Notes under the pieces: generated by a model
What the model was told of the DNA's origin: nothing
The model's database searches: none
What the model saw: only the letters and a program-made list of their open reading frames with translations
Assembly: GCF_905220365.1 (NCBI RefSeq)
Contig: NC_061140.1
Span: 9,922,501 to 9,986,500 of the forward strand
Source of the DNA: Vanessa cardui
Taxonomy: Eukaryota; Arthropoda; Insecta; Lepidoptera; Nymphalidae
DNA length: 64,000 nt
Direction: 5' to 3'
Position numbers and translations under genes: made by a program
Shown: one piece after another, positions 1 through 11,700 of the stretch
How the letters are laid out: the number at the start of each line of letters is the position of its first letter
Numbering within the stretch: the stretch's first letter is position 1

Positions 1-140
1 CCGCTGAGCACGAGATGAATTATAAAGACAAATTAAGCACATGAATCAGCGGTGCCTACCTAAGTTTGAATCCGCAATCATCGCGTTCTTACCACTGGAC
101 CATCTCGACTCTTTGGGCCATCTCGACTCTTTGCTCGCTC
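1..140 (-). repeat. SINE family A (Metulj-like), truncated by window edge
   Basis: Antisense head and mid-section of the tRNA-derived SINE that recurs through the window. Its terminal motif (complement of GAGTCGAGATGG) is present twice in tandem at about 103-134, so the head was locally duplicated. Confidence 0.8.
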
Positions 141-251
141 TTACAGTAAGACCGGCCTATCGGGAAGAGCTATCTACATATAAGCTTATAAAAATTAAGC
201 AACAAATTAATATTTATTAAATGTGGGATTGTTATATGCGTGGTGTTGTAG

Positions 252-3200
252 CGAGCGTCGAACGCGCGTGACGGACGACGACAGCGACTATTTCAACGCC
301 AACAGCGTGTGGCTGAGCGGCCGCGAGCGCGAAGCGCTGCAGCGCTACCAGTCCGCGCTGCACGACAAGAAGCACGCCTCCAGACTCCACAAGAAGATGA
401 CCTTCGACTTTGCCGGTTAGTTATAGTACGACACAACTTAGATGTCGCATCGGCTAAATTCGTAAAACCGATCACATCCGAATTAAGTACGCTATCCCAA
501 ATTATCAATATTTATTTCTCACGCGAATATGATCTTTGCATAAACGTAATAACTTGTAATATCATATGACCTAATATATTCGTCAATTTGACGCGTCGAT
601 TTACATGCACTTGCTTTCTCTGACGCGTGAATCTGTAGCGACGAATAGCGTCGTATGGCGCGATAGGGAGCTATTTCTATTGGTTGTGTAAATCGGCAGT
701 AATCGGTTTTATTTTCATTCCATTGCATTTTCCGATGCTACATCTAATTTGTGTATTACTATACACACTTCTACGCCATTATCTCTCGGTATGTATATGG
801 AGTCGAGATGGCCCAGTGGTTGGAACGCGCAGGGCCGTATTTAGGGGAGGTCAACCAGGGCAACTGCCCTGGGGCCTCCACATGAGAGGGGGCCTTCACA
901 TGAGAGGGGCTACAGTTTTCAGCAAGTTAACAAATACTGAGATATAGTCAAATTATAATAATGTTACTATTTAATATTTTAAAAGTTACCGATACAAATA
1001 CGAAACAAATCATAGCTTACTTATTGAAATAAAAAAAAAATTAATTCATAATAATATAATTATTAGGGTGTTCACGCTTCTGTTTGTCTAGAGCCCTCAC
1101 TGCTTTGTGGCCCCGGGGCCTCCACACCTTTAAATCCGACTCTGAGAACGCGTGCATCTTAACCGATGATTGCGGATTCAAACCCAGGCAAGCACCGGTG
1201 TTTCATGTGCTTAATTTGTTTTTGTAATTCATATCGTCCTCGGCGGTGAAGGAAAACATCGTGAGGAAACCTGCATGTGACACATTTCGTAGAAATTCTG
1301 CGCATGCGCATTCCTCCAACCCGCATTGGAACAGCGTGGTGGAATATGTTCCAAACCTTCTCCTCAAAGGGAGAGGAGGCCTTTAGCCCAGCAGTGGGAA
1401 TTTATAGGCTGTTGTTGTTGTTTCTCGGTATCCTCAACTTCAGAATATTTATTCACTTTATTTAATATATCTCGTCTTCATCGTCTTCCATTTACAAAAT
1501 ATACTGAACAATTAGATCTTTGTTACTAAAACTGCGGAGAGTGGAACTGGTTTTGGTGTTTTTTTACCCCCTAAAATCAGGGCCATCTTTAACCTTTTGG
1601 AAGCCCTGGGCGTATTAGGATAATGGGATTGGGATTCCCCTATGACATTGACAGAATACTATTATGTGAGGATAGACAAAGAAACTTTTATTATTCTTCA
1701 GTTTACGAATAAATAATGCTTTGTTGTAACTAGGTATTCCATATAAGTTACTGATTGATACCATCGAAAATATTATACAGAATCTTTATTTTGAAAATAT
1801 GCAGATATTTTTATTTGATCTGAGGGCCCCAAGCCTAAAGTGCCCACTGGGAAAGAGGGGCCTGCTTCAAATTCCAACAACGACAATCCTCGCACAAAAT
1901 TAAATCGTTTTTAATGTCTAATTATAATATTTGTATTTGTAGGACGCCAAATTGTGGAAGACAATACAATAGAACATGAAGTTGATGAGGATCGTATTCG
2001 CGACATAACGAGCAGTAGCGCGACCAGCGTTCAAATGCTGCGACCAGACATGCTGGCTGACTCGTCCGACCGAGACGTCGCGCCCGGTGTGAACGCGCCC
2101 ATGCTACAGGTACCTCTGCCATACAGATTCAATTTTATGTACATTGTATATCAATCTATTATTAAATCAAACATAATTTGCTTCAATATAATTTAATAAT
2201 AATAAAAAATATAAATGTAAATGTAAATATTGGACAACATCATATACATTACTCTGATCCCAATGTAAGTACCTAAAGGACTTGTGCGATGGAAAATCAG
2301 AAGTAACGACAGCACCATAAACACCCAGACCCAAGACAACTTCAAAAACTAATGAACTTTATTTACATCGGCTTGGCCGGGAATCGAACCCGGGATCTCG
2401 GAGTGGCGTACCCATGAAAAGTGTGTACCGGACACACTACTCGTCAAAAATAATTGTCATAGACAAAATATTTTGTGTATTAATTGGTCATGCTTGTGTC
2501 AACTGTACTAGGTAATCTTATGATAGAGTCTACCGCTACGCTACTAGAGCATTGCATGGTGCTGGTTTGACGAATGAGTTAGCCAATCAATATGTTCAAG
2601 TGCCAATAATGTAGATAACATACTTAGATTTAACTCTTTGCTGGCGTTTATTACAAATCCAAATGGTTTACTGATGCTATCAATAAGAATTATTAAAAAC
2701 TGTAAATTTAAATTTAGAATTGTTTAAAGCTGTGTAAACTTTTATGGATTAATCAATTATATAAAAAAATTGTGAACATGCACAAGGAATATAACTCTCA
2801 GTCCAGGTCGGTGTTGATTGGTCGGTGATGGTGATGTATGAAATGCTTAAAATTTCTTATGGCGTCCATGTGTAATGCTCACCATTACCATCATGTAGAA
2901 CATTTGAACATCCTATGGTACATAAAAATGTGTGTTTAGAACTCTAATATATAACAACCAAAAACAATTTTTTTTTTCATTTTTGCATTTCATTCAATAA
3001 ATAATATTCTTTCGTCCTTCCCAAGTTTGATGAATCAGTGGAGTACCAAAGTTACTCGTCAGCTGCAAAGTCGAGCTGGGCGCAGTCGTCTCGTATCCAA
3101 GACCTCGAGCTGCAAGAGATGAGTGATACGGGCAAGTGTCTGTCGATGCACCAGCCCTGGGCCTCCTTGCTCGTCGAGGGGATTAAGTTGTGAGTATTGG

Positions 3201-6200
3201 TAAATCATAAAAAACTTTGTAGCATCTGACGTGCCTGTCTCAATCTATACTTCTATAGTAATATTATAAATGTGAAAGTTAACTGTTTGACGTTCTTTCA
3301 CTACCAAACCGCTGAGCCGATTTTGATGAAATTTGGTGTGCAGCAAATTTGAACTCCAAGAAAGAACGCAGTTTTACTTTTTTTGCCTGATAACCAACCC
3401 CTAAAACGCGAGTGAATGCGAGGACAACTCAACAACAGCCTGTAAATTCCCACTGCTGGGCTAAAGGCCTCCTCTCCCTTTGAGGAGAAGGTTTGGAACA
3501 TATTCCACCACGCTGTTCCAATGCGAGGTGGTGGAATACACATGTGGCAGAATTTCTATGAAATTTGTCACATGCAGGTTTCCTCACGATCTTTTCGACG
3601 ATAAAGCCAAATTAAGCACATGAATCAGCGGTGCTTGCCTGGATTTGAACCCGCAATCATCGGTTAAGATGCACGCGCGTTCTAACCACTGGGCCATCTC
3701 GACTCTAGATGGCACAGTTGCCTGGACAACTAGTTTTCTATAATCTTCTATGATTATATTGATTATATTGTATGAAATTATACATATCTGCTTTTATAAT
3801 TGAAATTGGAAAAAAAGTACTAGGCTAGTACTCGGCTGCTCAAATGGTGACGGTCGTGAATGAATCAATGTAAATATATTAAATAAGTATTGGTAACAAC
3901 AAATCAGCCGTTTATCTTCTATTTAATAATATATCTGTAACATTTAATTTTCAATTAAGAAAATTCATAACTTAGTTTGGCATGTGCTTTCAATATGGCA
4001 CTGAATAAATAACATCTATTACTATATACACAGGAACAGCGTGGAATATGTTCCAAGCCCTCTCCTTAATGGGAGAGGAGGCCATTAGCCCAGCAGTGGG
4101 AAATTTACAGGCTGTTCAAACTCAAACTCAAACTCAAATTCCTTTATTCAATATAAAAGCATTACACTTACTTATTGATTGTCAAATTAACACTACCACC
4201 GGTTCGGAAAAAGGAACACCCTGACCTGAGAAGAACCGGCGAAAGAAACTCAGCGGGTCTTTTTTTTTCTGTTATTTTTTTTTTTGTCAAATTTATATGG
4301 TACATAGTAGTATATGATTAGAAATAGCTAGGAGGCGATCGTTTCTTTCCGAAGGTGTGCTATCAAACACTGTTGTTACTTTACTTTACTATACTATGGC
4401 AGGCACGAAGGTCGCACGTGGTACACGAGTCACCGCGGACGGTTGTGGGTGGCGTCCACCGCCAAAGCGCCCGAACCCGCCCTCGTGCGCGCCCTGGAGG
4501 ACCAGTGCCGCGCCCTACACCCTGGTGACCATATACCTCTTATCTTAAGAGTGACGTGTATAGTGCGACACAACTTAGATGTAGCATCGGCAAAATTCGT
4601 AAAACCGATCGCATCCGAATTAAGTACGCTATCCCAAATTATCAATATTTATTTCTCATGCGAATATGATCTTTGCACAAACGTAATAACTTGTAATATT
4701 ATATGATCTAATATATTCGTCAATTTGACAAGTCGATTTATATATACTTGTTTTCTCTGACGCGTGCATCTATAGTGACGAATAGCGTCGAATGGCGCGA
4801 TAGGGAGCTATTTCTATTGGTTGTGTAAATCGGCAGTAATCGGTTTTATTTTCATTCCATTGCATTTTCCGATGCTACATCTAATTTGTGTCGTACTATA
4901 CATGGTTTCTATTTCGAAAACATATATGTTTTATTGTGTTATTTTTTCATTTTCTTTATTTTGAATTGTTAAACTGTTAAGTAAGAGCTGAATGTATTTT
5001 TGATATGGAAGTCTCCTGATACAGGTATTTTGATATTTACTAGGAGATCTCAAAACCACTTGTAACTAGCTCATTAAGAAACGAAATAAAGGTTATTATT
5101 ATTATTATTATATGTGCTAATATAAAAATGTTGCTTCCGTTTATAGATAAACAGTTCAAGTTTCCTTCCTTCTATCCAACGGGATGTCTTCTAGGCTGCG
5201 TCAATGTGGATGATTGTTTAGCTCAAGAAGAATATTCTAAGAAGTAAGTATAAATATATACTGTAACCAACCATTCAAGAAACCTCAACGGACACTGATT
5301 AACAAAGTTTCAGTTAATAAATATATAAAGATAAATATGAGACAACATCATATACATTACTCTAATCCCAATGTAAGTAGCTGAAGCACTTGTGTTATGG
5401 AAAATCAGAAGTAACGAGTACCACAAACACCCAGACCCAAGACAACATAGAAAACTAATGATCTACATTGACTCGGCCGGGAATCGAACCCGGGACCTCG
5501 GGGTGGCGTACCCATGAAAACCGGTGTACACAACCAAGATATTTTAAAACAATGTAACTGACAGTCATTAATTTGGTACCACCATGACAACCTAGGACGG
5601 ATGATCCACCTTTTTACTATGTTTGAAAGGTGACATCAATCAGTTTTCGTTCTACAATAATACATAATATATGTAATAGGCTATTTGACTGGTTTTTAAA
5701 ATCCATTTTATATTATTTAGTAGAAGTTAAGGAACCCAATAAAAGATGTTTATTTCTAGTACATATTTGCCGAAAAATATCATATTAAAAATTCCATATT
5801 TAAATAACGCGCAAAAACGCTATTTGGACAATATGGCGCTGCAATGGGGTCGGTGACGTAACTTTCCTGTATTTTAATCTGTGGCACATATAGTAGAAAA
5901 GCAAAGTTTACAAGACAATGACTTCATCATAAGCCCGGCCAATAAGGAGCGTTTTGTGTCACGTGACAAACTTTTAAAAGAATGCGTTTTTATTTATGGA
6001 TTTTTGAATAAATTAAGTATTATTTTCAAATTTCGCCAGTAAATAACCATTTTTAAACTCATAATATACACTGATGACAATAATTCACAATTTATTTTTC
6101 GCATTGTCAAATAGCCTATTCTAACTGGTGGTGTGATGTTTTGCAGAATTGTCTAAATATGTTATTAGAGGTTATTTGCCATTAAATCTTCTATTATTAA

Positions 6201-7941
6201 TATATAAAAATATTAGAACATTTGATTAATGATCCCAATTTTTTATTATATTATTTTCTGCAGATATCCCGATGGTGAAAGTGACAGTCCCTATGTGTTT
6301 ATTTGCTCCAATCCAGTCAGCTTGCGGTTGCGGTTCCCTGTAAAAGGACAGCATAAGATTTGTAAGTGTTGGAATACTACAAAAACTCTCCTCACAATTA
6401 ATACTTTATCTCTCCTGAAGTGGTTTACAATCATAACTGATACAAGATTGATTATTTTGCTCGATCCTTCCAATTCGACGTTTAAAGTAAGAATGACTAT
6501 TTCAAGGCTTACTCCTAGTATTTAATGTTTACACGCCCCTCTGACTGTAGCAACATCCGGTTTCGATCCATTTTAAAAACAATTTAGTTTAGTCAAAACA
6601 GGATGTTGACAATCAACGCAAATTGTAACAACTAGTTAAATCGAATTATTTATGCTGATAATACTTTAATACATTAAAACAATAAAATGTGATCATATTA
6701 AAATAAATATGCTAACATAAGTACCGTCCGCAAAATATTTGTACTCACTAAACACTTACTTCATTTTACATATGTTTTAGGTAATATTTTGTGTCGTTGG
6801 AATTAAATAGTAAACAATAATTAAATTAAGATATTAGTCATAAAAAGTACGGCAAAGGATTTATGGCATATTATAAAATATCTCATATATGACTTCTTTG
6901 ATAATCTGAAAAATTGACTCATTATTTTATGGAGCAACTCCTTATTTCCTCGTTAACGTAATGTGGTTTTGACTTTATGAGTATAATATTAATAACGAAG
7001 GCGGTTCAAAATAGATATCTAAAAAGATAGTCGTTATTGGGAATGCATTTAATATGAATCATGCATAGTTTAATGAGGGTCGGCGTGACTATTTTAATAT
7101 TTTTTTAAATTAAGGTTGGCGTGGAATTACTTTAAACGCCACATATAAATTAAAGTATCAATAATCAAATCGATAATCTAAATGTTATATAATGTAATGT
7201 TACGATGCTTCACTAGTCCTGTCTATCAAAAATATAAGTAACTTACATAATATACTAATAATGAACGCTACACCTAGGATTACTTAAATTAAATATAATA
7301 CTTCTCAATATATATCCTGTAATGTTATGTATGTACGAAAAAATATTACTGATTTTATGAGAAAATGTGATACTCATAGCATTGGTACAAGGAACAAACA
7401 CAAACTTGTTACTCCTGTTACTCGACTGCATAGAGTCAGTAACTCTTTTGTGGGGCAATGTATACGGTTTTACAAAAGGATCCCAGAAAGTGTTCAAAAT
7501 GCCTCTGTTGCCAAATTAAAAAAATATATTAAGGAACGCTTGTGTGCAAAAGGTTAATTAATGAGTTTATGATTGATAGCACACCTTGGGACTGAAACGA
7601 TCGCCTCCTGGCTATTTCATTTCATTTAAATTGTTTATATAACACTTGAGACAAAAAAAAAACCCGCTGAGTTTCTTTCGCCGGTTCTTCTCAGGTCAGG
7701 TTATTTTCTTTTCCGAACCGGTGGTACTGTTTCAATTGACCATCAGTAATAAAGTGTAATACTTCTATATTGAATGAAGCAATTTGAGTTTGAGTTTGAA
7801 CTAAAAATTTGACTCGATTTTTTTTACTTTAAAACTCTTTTTTTGATTACAGATACCTTAGATAAAACAATTCATCAAGCAGCTGTAAAATGTATACAGA
7901 AAATGGCCAAGATGCAAGCCGAAGAAGCACATGCAGGCTGA
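252..7941 (+). CDS. Trip4: Activating signal cointegrator 1 (TRIP4/ASC-1), 3' part with ASCH domain
   Basis: Seven exons: 252-415, 1943-2109, 3026-3189, 4403-4524, 5147-5243, 6264-6361, 7853-7941. All have GT-AG ends and matching phases; they give 299 residues and a TGA stop. The 5' exons, including the family's zinc-finger region, lie upstream of the window. Seen: the DDDSDYFNANSVWLS and HASRLHKKMTFDFAGR segments match the middle of animal TRIP4. The ASCH domain begins at KCLSMHQPWASLLVEGIK and continues through EGRTWYTSHRGRLWVAS, FYPTGCLLGCVNVDDC and ESDSPYVFICSNP. Known of the family: TRIP4 is the scaffold of the ASC-1 complex with the ASCC subunits, acting in transcription coactivation and in ribosome quality control; the ASCH fold is thought to bind nucleic acid. 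The introns hold several transposons, two of them just after 5' splice sites. AATAAA at 7985-7990 is a likely poly(A) signal. The acceptor of the first listed exon is the least certain boundary. Confidence 0.93.
423..763 (+). mobile_element. MITE family T, copy 1 (TRIP4 intron)
   Basis: About 340 bp with 28-bp inverted ends: GTACGACACAACTTAGATGT followed by CGCATCGG on the left, and the complement of TACACAAATTAGATGTAGCATCGG on the right. TATA flanks both sides (422-425, 760-763), consistent with a TA or TATA target site. It begins about 10 bp after the exon donor at 415/416. A near-identical copy is at 4559-4900. Confidence 0.85.
801..1424 (+). repeat. SINE family A copy split by a nested MITE
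   Basis: The head with the pol III A-box-like TGGCCCAGTGG is at 801-829; the B-box-like GATTCAAACCC region and body resume at 1153 and end in a (TTG)n tail near 1424. The insertion between them is described separately. TCTCGGTAT occurs on both sides (783-791 and about 1423-1431), a plausible target-site duplication for the SINE. Confidence 0.9.
830..1144. mobile_element. hAT-type MITE nested in a SINE
   Basis: The 315-bp insert begins CAGGGCCGTATTTAGGGG, and its other end reads CAGAGTCGGATTTAAAGG on the opposite strand: an imperfect terminal inverted repeat with hAT-like CAGRG termini. It is flanked by an 8-bp duplication, GGAACGCG (822-829) and AGAACGCG (1145-1152), and 8 bp is the hAT target-site length. 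It has no coding capacity and is non-autonomous. Confidence 0.75.
1572..1880. repeat. Probable relic of a second CAGGGCC-type element
   Basis: Starts with CAGGGCCATCTTTAACC and ends around GAGGGGCCTGCTTCAAATT, with internal GGGCCCC blocks reminiscent of the nested MITE at 830. The ends are degraded and I cannot fix the borders. Confidence 0.4.
2227..2445 (-). repeat. SINE family B (tRNA-derived), copy 1
   Basis: On the minus strand it carries a tRNA-like head with B box GGGTTCGATTCCCGGCC and then a body ending toward CCATATTTATnn-like AT sequence. Four copies occur in the window, all in minus orientation, at 2227, 5325, 50583 and 60758. Confidence 0.75.
3235..3425 (+). repeat. Degenerate interspersed repeat
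   Basis: Contains AAACCGCTGAGCCGATTTTG and GATGAAATTTGGTGTGCAGC, a stretch that I recognise as widespread in Lepidoptera. It abuts the SINE at 3431. Class not assigned. Confidence 0.5.
3431..3706 (-). repeat. SINE family A, near full length
   Basis: Antisense copy from the (CAA)n tail to the complement of the A box (CCACTGGGCCATCTCGACTC). A few mismatches in the mid-section. Lies in the TRIP4 intron between 3189 and 4403. Confidence 0.85.
4033..4116 (+). repeat. SINE family A, 5'-truncated
   Basis: Only the last 84 bp of the SINE, from GGAACAGCGTGG to the end of the body, joined directly to LINE-derived sequence. Confidence 0.75.
4117..4371 (-). mobile_element. LINE 3' end (CR1/Jockey-like), antisense
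   Basis: Antisense 3' UTR of the same LINE family as 7300-7805: both share the CACCGGTTCGG / GAAGAACCGGCGAAAGAAAC blocks and the region after the ORF stop (complement of GATAGCACACC). Ends in a TCAAACTCAAACTCAAA tail. Confidence 0.7.
4559..4900 (+). mobile_element. MITE family T, copy 2 (TRIP4 intron)
   Basis: Same element and orientation as 423-763, with only scattered differences along about 340 bp; ends GTGCGACACAA and the complement of TACGACACAAATTAG, TATA on both sides (4559-4562, 4897-4900). It starts about 35 bp after the donor at 4524/4525. Confidence 0.85.
4920..5113 (+). repeat. LINE-like 3' tail with (TTA)n
   Basis: AAATAAAGGTTATTATTATTA at about 5085-5113 looks like a retroelement 3' terminus. 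No coding part remains. Confidence 0.4.
5325..5538 (-). repeat. SINE family B, copy 2
   Basis: Antisense copy with B-box complement GGGAATCGAACCCGGGACC and head GTACCCATGAAAACCGGTG; very similar to 2227-2445 and 60758-60975. Lies in a TRIP4 intron. Confidence 0.8.
5677..6118 (+). mobile_element. MITE family G, copy 1
   Basis: About 440 bp bounded by TAGGCTATTTGAC and its exact inverted repeat GTCAAATAGCCTA. The inside contains TCACGTGAC and ATATGGCGCTGCAATGGGG. A second copy in opposite orientation is at 20433-20883. Confidence 0.85.
7300..7805 (+). mobile_element. CR1/Jockey-like LINE 3' end with ORF remnant
   Basis: The open stretch 7327-7557 encodes HSIGTRNKHKLVTPVTRLHR followed by NSFVGQCIRFYKRIPESVQN and ends RLCAKG: the C-terminal end of a LINE ORF2. 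The expected last residues (MIDSTPWD and stop) follow in another frame at about 7571-7598, so it carries a frameshift or early stop. The 3' UTR ends in GAGTTTGAGTTTGAA. Confidence 0.8.
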
Positions 7942-8709
7942 TTCATTGTTATTGATTTGTTTATTTATTTACTTGTGTAAGAGAAATAAAACAATTATTA
8001 CATTAAGAAAATAATTTATTTACACTTTAAATTACTATAGTTCAACATAAATATTTAAGAAACATCCACGCACACATACATAAGAATAACAACCACATAC
8101 ATAGTTTCAAATTAATTTGTACAAAGTAATAATAAAGCCGAAGACTAATGATGATTTCAATTTTAGGATATGTTTAGATTAGTGTACCTTATTGAGGATA
8201 AATATTATTTTAATAGTTTGAAACACCTTTCAAGTAATTTCGAGATTATCCTCTTCAAAAACAATAAAATAGAATATTTTGGCAGAAAATAGTTTCCAGT
8301 TTCCAGTGCAAAACAGATTTTGAAACTATTTAAAAATATAATTTAATTAAAAAGTGAGTTTCGATTTCACGTTCGATTCGTATTGTTCGAGATTTTATAA
8401 CATTTGTACAAATTGTTACAACGGAACAGATATATATTAAACGCACACATTCATATTATAACAGCCATACAATCATAATACTATTGACCATATCTCTGGA
8501 TATGACAAACTTAACTCTAAAATGAGCACCAATAGAATAAACAATATAAAATTGTCAAAAGTTTCAAAGAAATGCAGGTGGGGTTTATATAACCACATTG
8601 TAAATGCTAGCACTAATATTGCATAAACCTAGAAAATAAATTTTGACACTTTGGCAGTCGAAAAGATTTGGTTTGATCATTTAATAATAATATTATTTTA
8701 TAAGGAACG
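7942..8709. other. Convergent intergenic region
   Basis: Holds the 3' UTRs of TRIP4 (AATAAA at 7985-7990) and of the secreted-protein gene. AT-rich, no other feature seen. Confidence 0.6.
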
Positions 8710-11700
8710 TTACGATTCCTTCTTTTGGTTTAGCTGGGGGAAGAAAGCCTCTATTGGTAGGATCGGGTCGTCAGTTGCTATTGTGAAGTAACTCGGTATT
8801 CTTCGGCTATTTGAAGCTATAGTTTTAAACATACCCGGGGTGTTGTAATCTTTACTGGCTGCGAGAGTTAAGTCGGATACCCGCTTGGAATGTTCGAAAA
8901 GTCTTTCAATATGATCTTGATGTTTCTTATCTGCTATTTTCATTATAGCGCTCTCAGACCGTGTTCTTTCTGAAGTAATATCATTCTTGTGTTCGCTTAC
9001 TGTAGTTTCGGTGACAGCTAAGTCTTGAACAGACTCTCCGATGTCCGAATCTTGAATTCTCTTTCTTTGTGGTCTTTTGTTGTGAACTGGCGCTTGACTT
9101 GATGTTTCAGAAGGTTCCTCAGTAGGTCTCGGTCTTCGCTGTCCAGTGCGTATGCGAGATGAAATCTTCTGTGTACTTCCTTCGGTTGCTTCGGAATTCT
9201 GTCTTTGTCTTACTGTTTGTCTTGAATGAATTTCTTGCTCATTATTTTCCGTTCTGTTCAATTTATGTCTCGGTTCTTTCGGTGTGAATTTCTTTCTCTC
9301 TGTTGTTGTTTCGACGTCTGTGAAAATTTCGCTGTAAGGATTTTTTCTTTGGGGATATCTACTTTTAGGTGTGTTCTCGACAATTTTTTCAGTTGTACTC
9401 GTAGTAGAATTTAATCTACTTCTATAATCTTTGACACTAAATTTTGGTCTCTCCTGTTTATTTTTGAGTCTCGGTCTTTGTATTTTTGTTAGTCTCGTAT
9501 TAGTTTCTGTGCGAGATGGGAAAGTAGTTGCTTCGTGCTCATTTTTCTCCTTGACAGACTCAGTAGTTAAATCTTTGTTTTCTACAGGCCTAACATCCCT
9601 ATGAAATGAGAATTCTTTCAAAGCGTCGTTCGTTTTGAGCGTATCGGTTAGGCTAACGGAAACATCACTCGTTGGTGTGTCTTTTTCATCTTGCTTGTGG
9701 CTATAATCTGGAATTTCGCTATTCTTGAATTCATAAGTATTCAGAGGTGATTTTGATAACTGAGGCCGAGATGATATTTTCATTATTGATGATTCTCTAC
9801 TATTATAATCTTGTATTGGTTGTGTTGTAGTTTCGATTTTATCTGAAACAGTTGTTAAAGGTCTGCGGTGTCCAATTAGTTTTTTCTTTACAATTGTTGG
9901 TTTTGTGGGTGAAGTAGTTGGCAGAGCACTAGTAGTTAACTCAGTAGTTTCGCTTGGAGTTGTAACACCTGATTCAGGTTTGGACTTGGACGGCCTTGTT
10001 CGTGGTCGAATGGTATGTGTTTCTTCTGTAACTGTAGTAAAGGTGCTCTCTGTAGTAGTCACATCACTACGCGTACTAGTTTCTTCTCTATTACGATTTG
10101 CAAGTGATGGCCGACGTCTTCTTATTTTGTTTCGTTTCCTGATTTTATCCCTGTCTAAATTATCAGAATTGCTTGGTCGTTTGAAATGTTTATTGGGCGG
10201 AAGCGTAGGAAGTGTTTCGACTGGAACATCTGTTACTTCTTGATTGATAGTCGATGACGTTGTTACTTCAAGTTTCGGTAATTCAGTTGTCGGTTTCTTA
10301 GTCCGTCTATAAGTTTTATGATCATTATATGGTGGAGTAGATACCTTATAGTAGTAGTCTTTCAGTTTGTTTTTTCCGATGGGCTCAAAGTCGTCACCGA
10401 GTGGTCGTCTACTTTGATTTTCAAATTGATTCTCATAATTGTAACCATTTTCATAACTTTTGTCAGCTTCAGTGACAATGGCGAATTCTTCCGGTAAATT
10501 GGATAAAGGAGTTGTTGGTTTTTCAAAAACGTTATCCACGTGTTCGTGCTTAGTAACTGACTCATCGGTTTCTTTCTGGTTATATTTGTACGAATGTGGC
10601 GTTACAGTCCAAGCAGCAGGCGAAGCATTTGTGATTACGTCCTCTGATACATTTTCAACTACAGCATATGAGGGGCGATGAGCTAGAGCATTCAAGCTAC
10701 TTTCTAAATCGAATAATCCTGGTGCGTTAACGTACTGTTGTGATACTTGTTGGGTAAGACCGACATTATCAGATACTTGTTGTTTCGTATTGTCGTAATT
10801 ATTATTACCATTATTTTGATTTTTGTAGTTTTGGTAAGGTTTATTTTGCGAATGGAAATCATAATTATTGTATAGATTACTAGATAATGTTGATGTTTGA
10901 ATAATAGGAGGATTATAAGTAGTAATTTTATTAAAATCTAAGTTTTGGAAATTCTTTATGAAGGGATCCTGTGGGCTGGGCTTGAATCCGTGTTTTGTTT
11001 CAGCGTTAGGGTCTATTTTTAACGGTGACACCACTTTTGTTTGTGGCGTTGGTACATTGCCTACGTCGTTCAACGTAGAACCGTAAAGCAAATTGAAGTT
11101 TTGTGCCGTTGTTAATTTAGGTGTCGTTGTAGAGAATAGAGATTGCGTTGTTTTAAAACTAGGCGAGTAATTAAAGGAATTGAAAATTGTCTGTTTAGTT
11201 GTTTGTGGCGGTAAATATGTAGTTTTGGTAGTTGGATATACAGGATCTCTTCCTTTGACGGATTGTAAGCCAAAGGATCCAAATGTACCTGAAATCAAAA
11301 AGAAAATACATAATTATAGAAAAAAAAATTGATATAACCATATATTACGAAAATATTTTATAAGCATACGTACCTAAAATGCTTGGCGGAAAAACGGTAT
11401 CTTGGAATGGATGCCCATACTGATTGATGGGCAACTTTGGCAATGAATACGTCTGCTGTTGCGCAGTCTTCACTTGATGATTTAAATACTGGGCTGCTGT
11501 ATCCGTGTCAGGCAGCTTATATACTTCTGGTTTAAAGATCTCAGTCTCTGCTGATTGTGGCCGCTTTCCATCCGGTCTTGGGTACGCTTCGATCGGTTTT
11601 CCGAATAAGTCTAAAGGTTTAACTGTAGAATACTGCCCAAATTGAATCGGCTGAACGTTTGTCAATTGCTGCAGTATATTATTGTGGTATTGTTGTTTTT

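Noticed and set aside
2375..2440. tRNA gene on the minus strand
   Set aside because: There is a good B box (GGTTCGATTCCC), but the sequence recurs four times with the same non-tRNA body and cannot form a full cloverleaf, so it is the head of SINE B.
9905..10243. 112-codon open frame antisense to the secreted-protein gene
   Set aside because: Val/Ser/Leu repeats are the antisense reading of Thr/Asp/Glu-rich codons; a shadow of the real exon.
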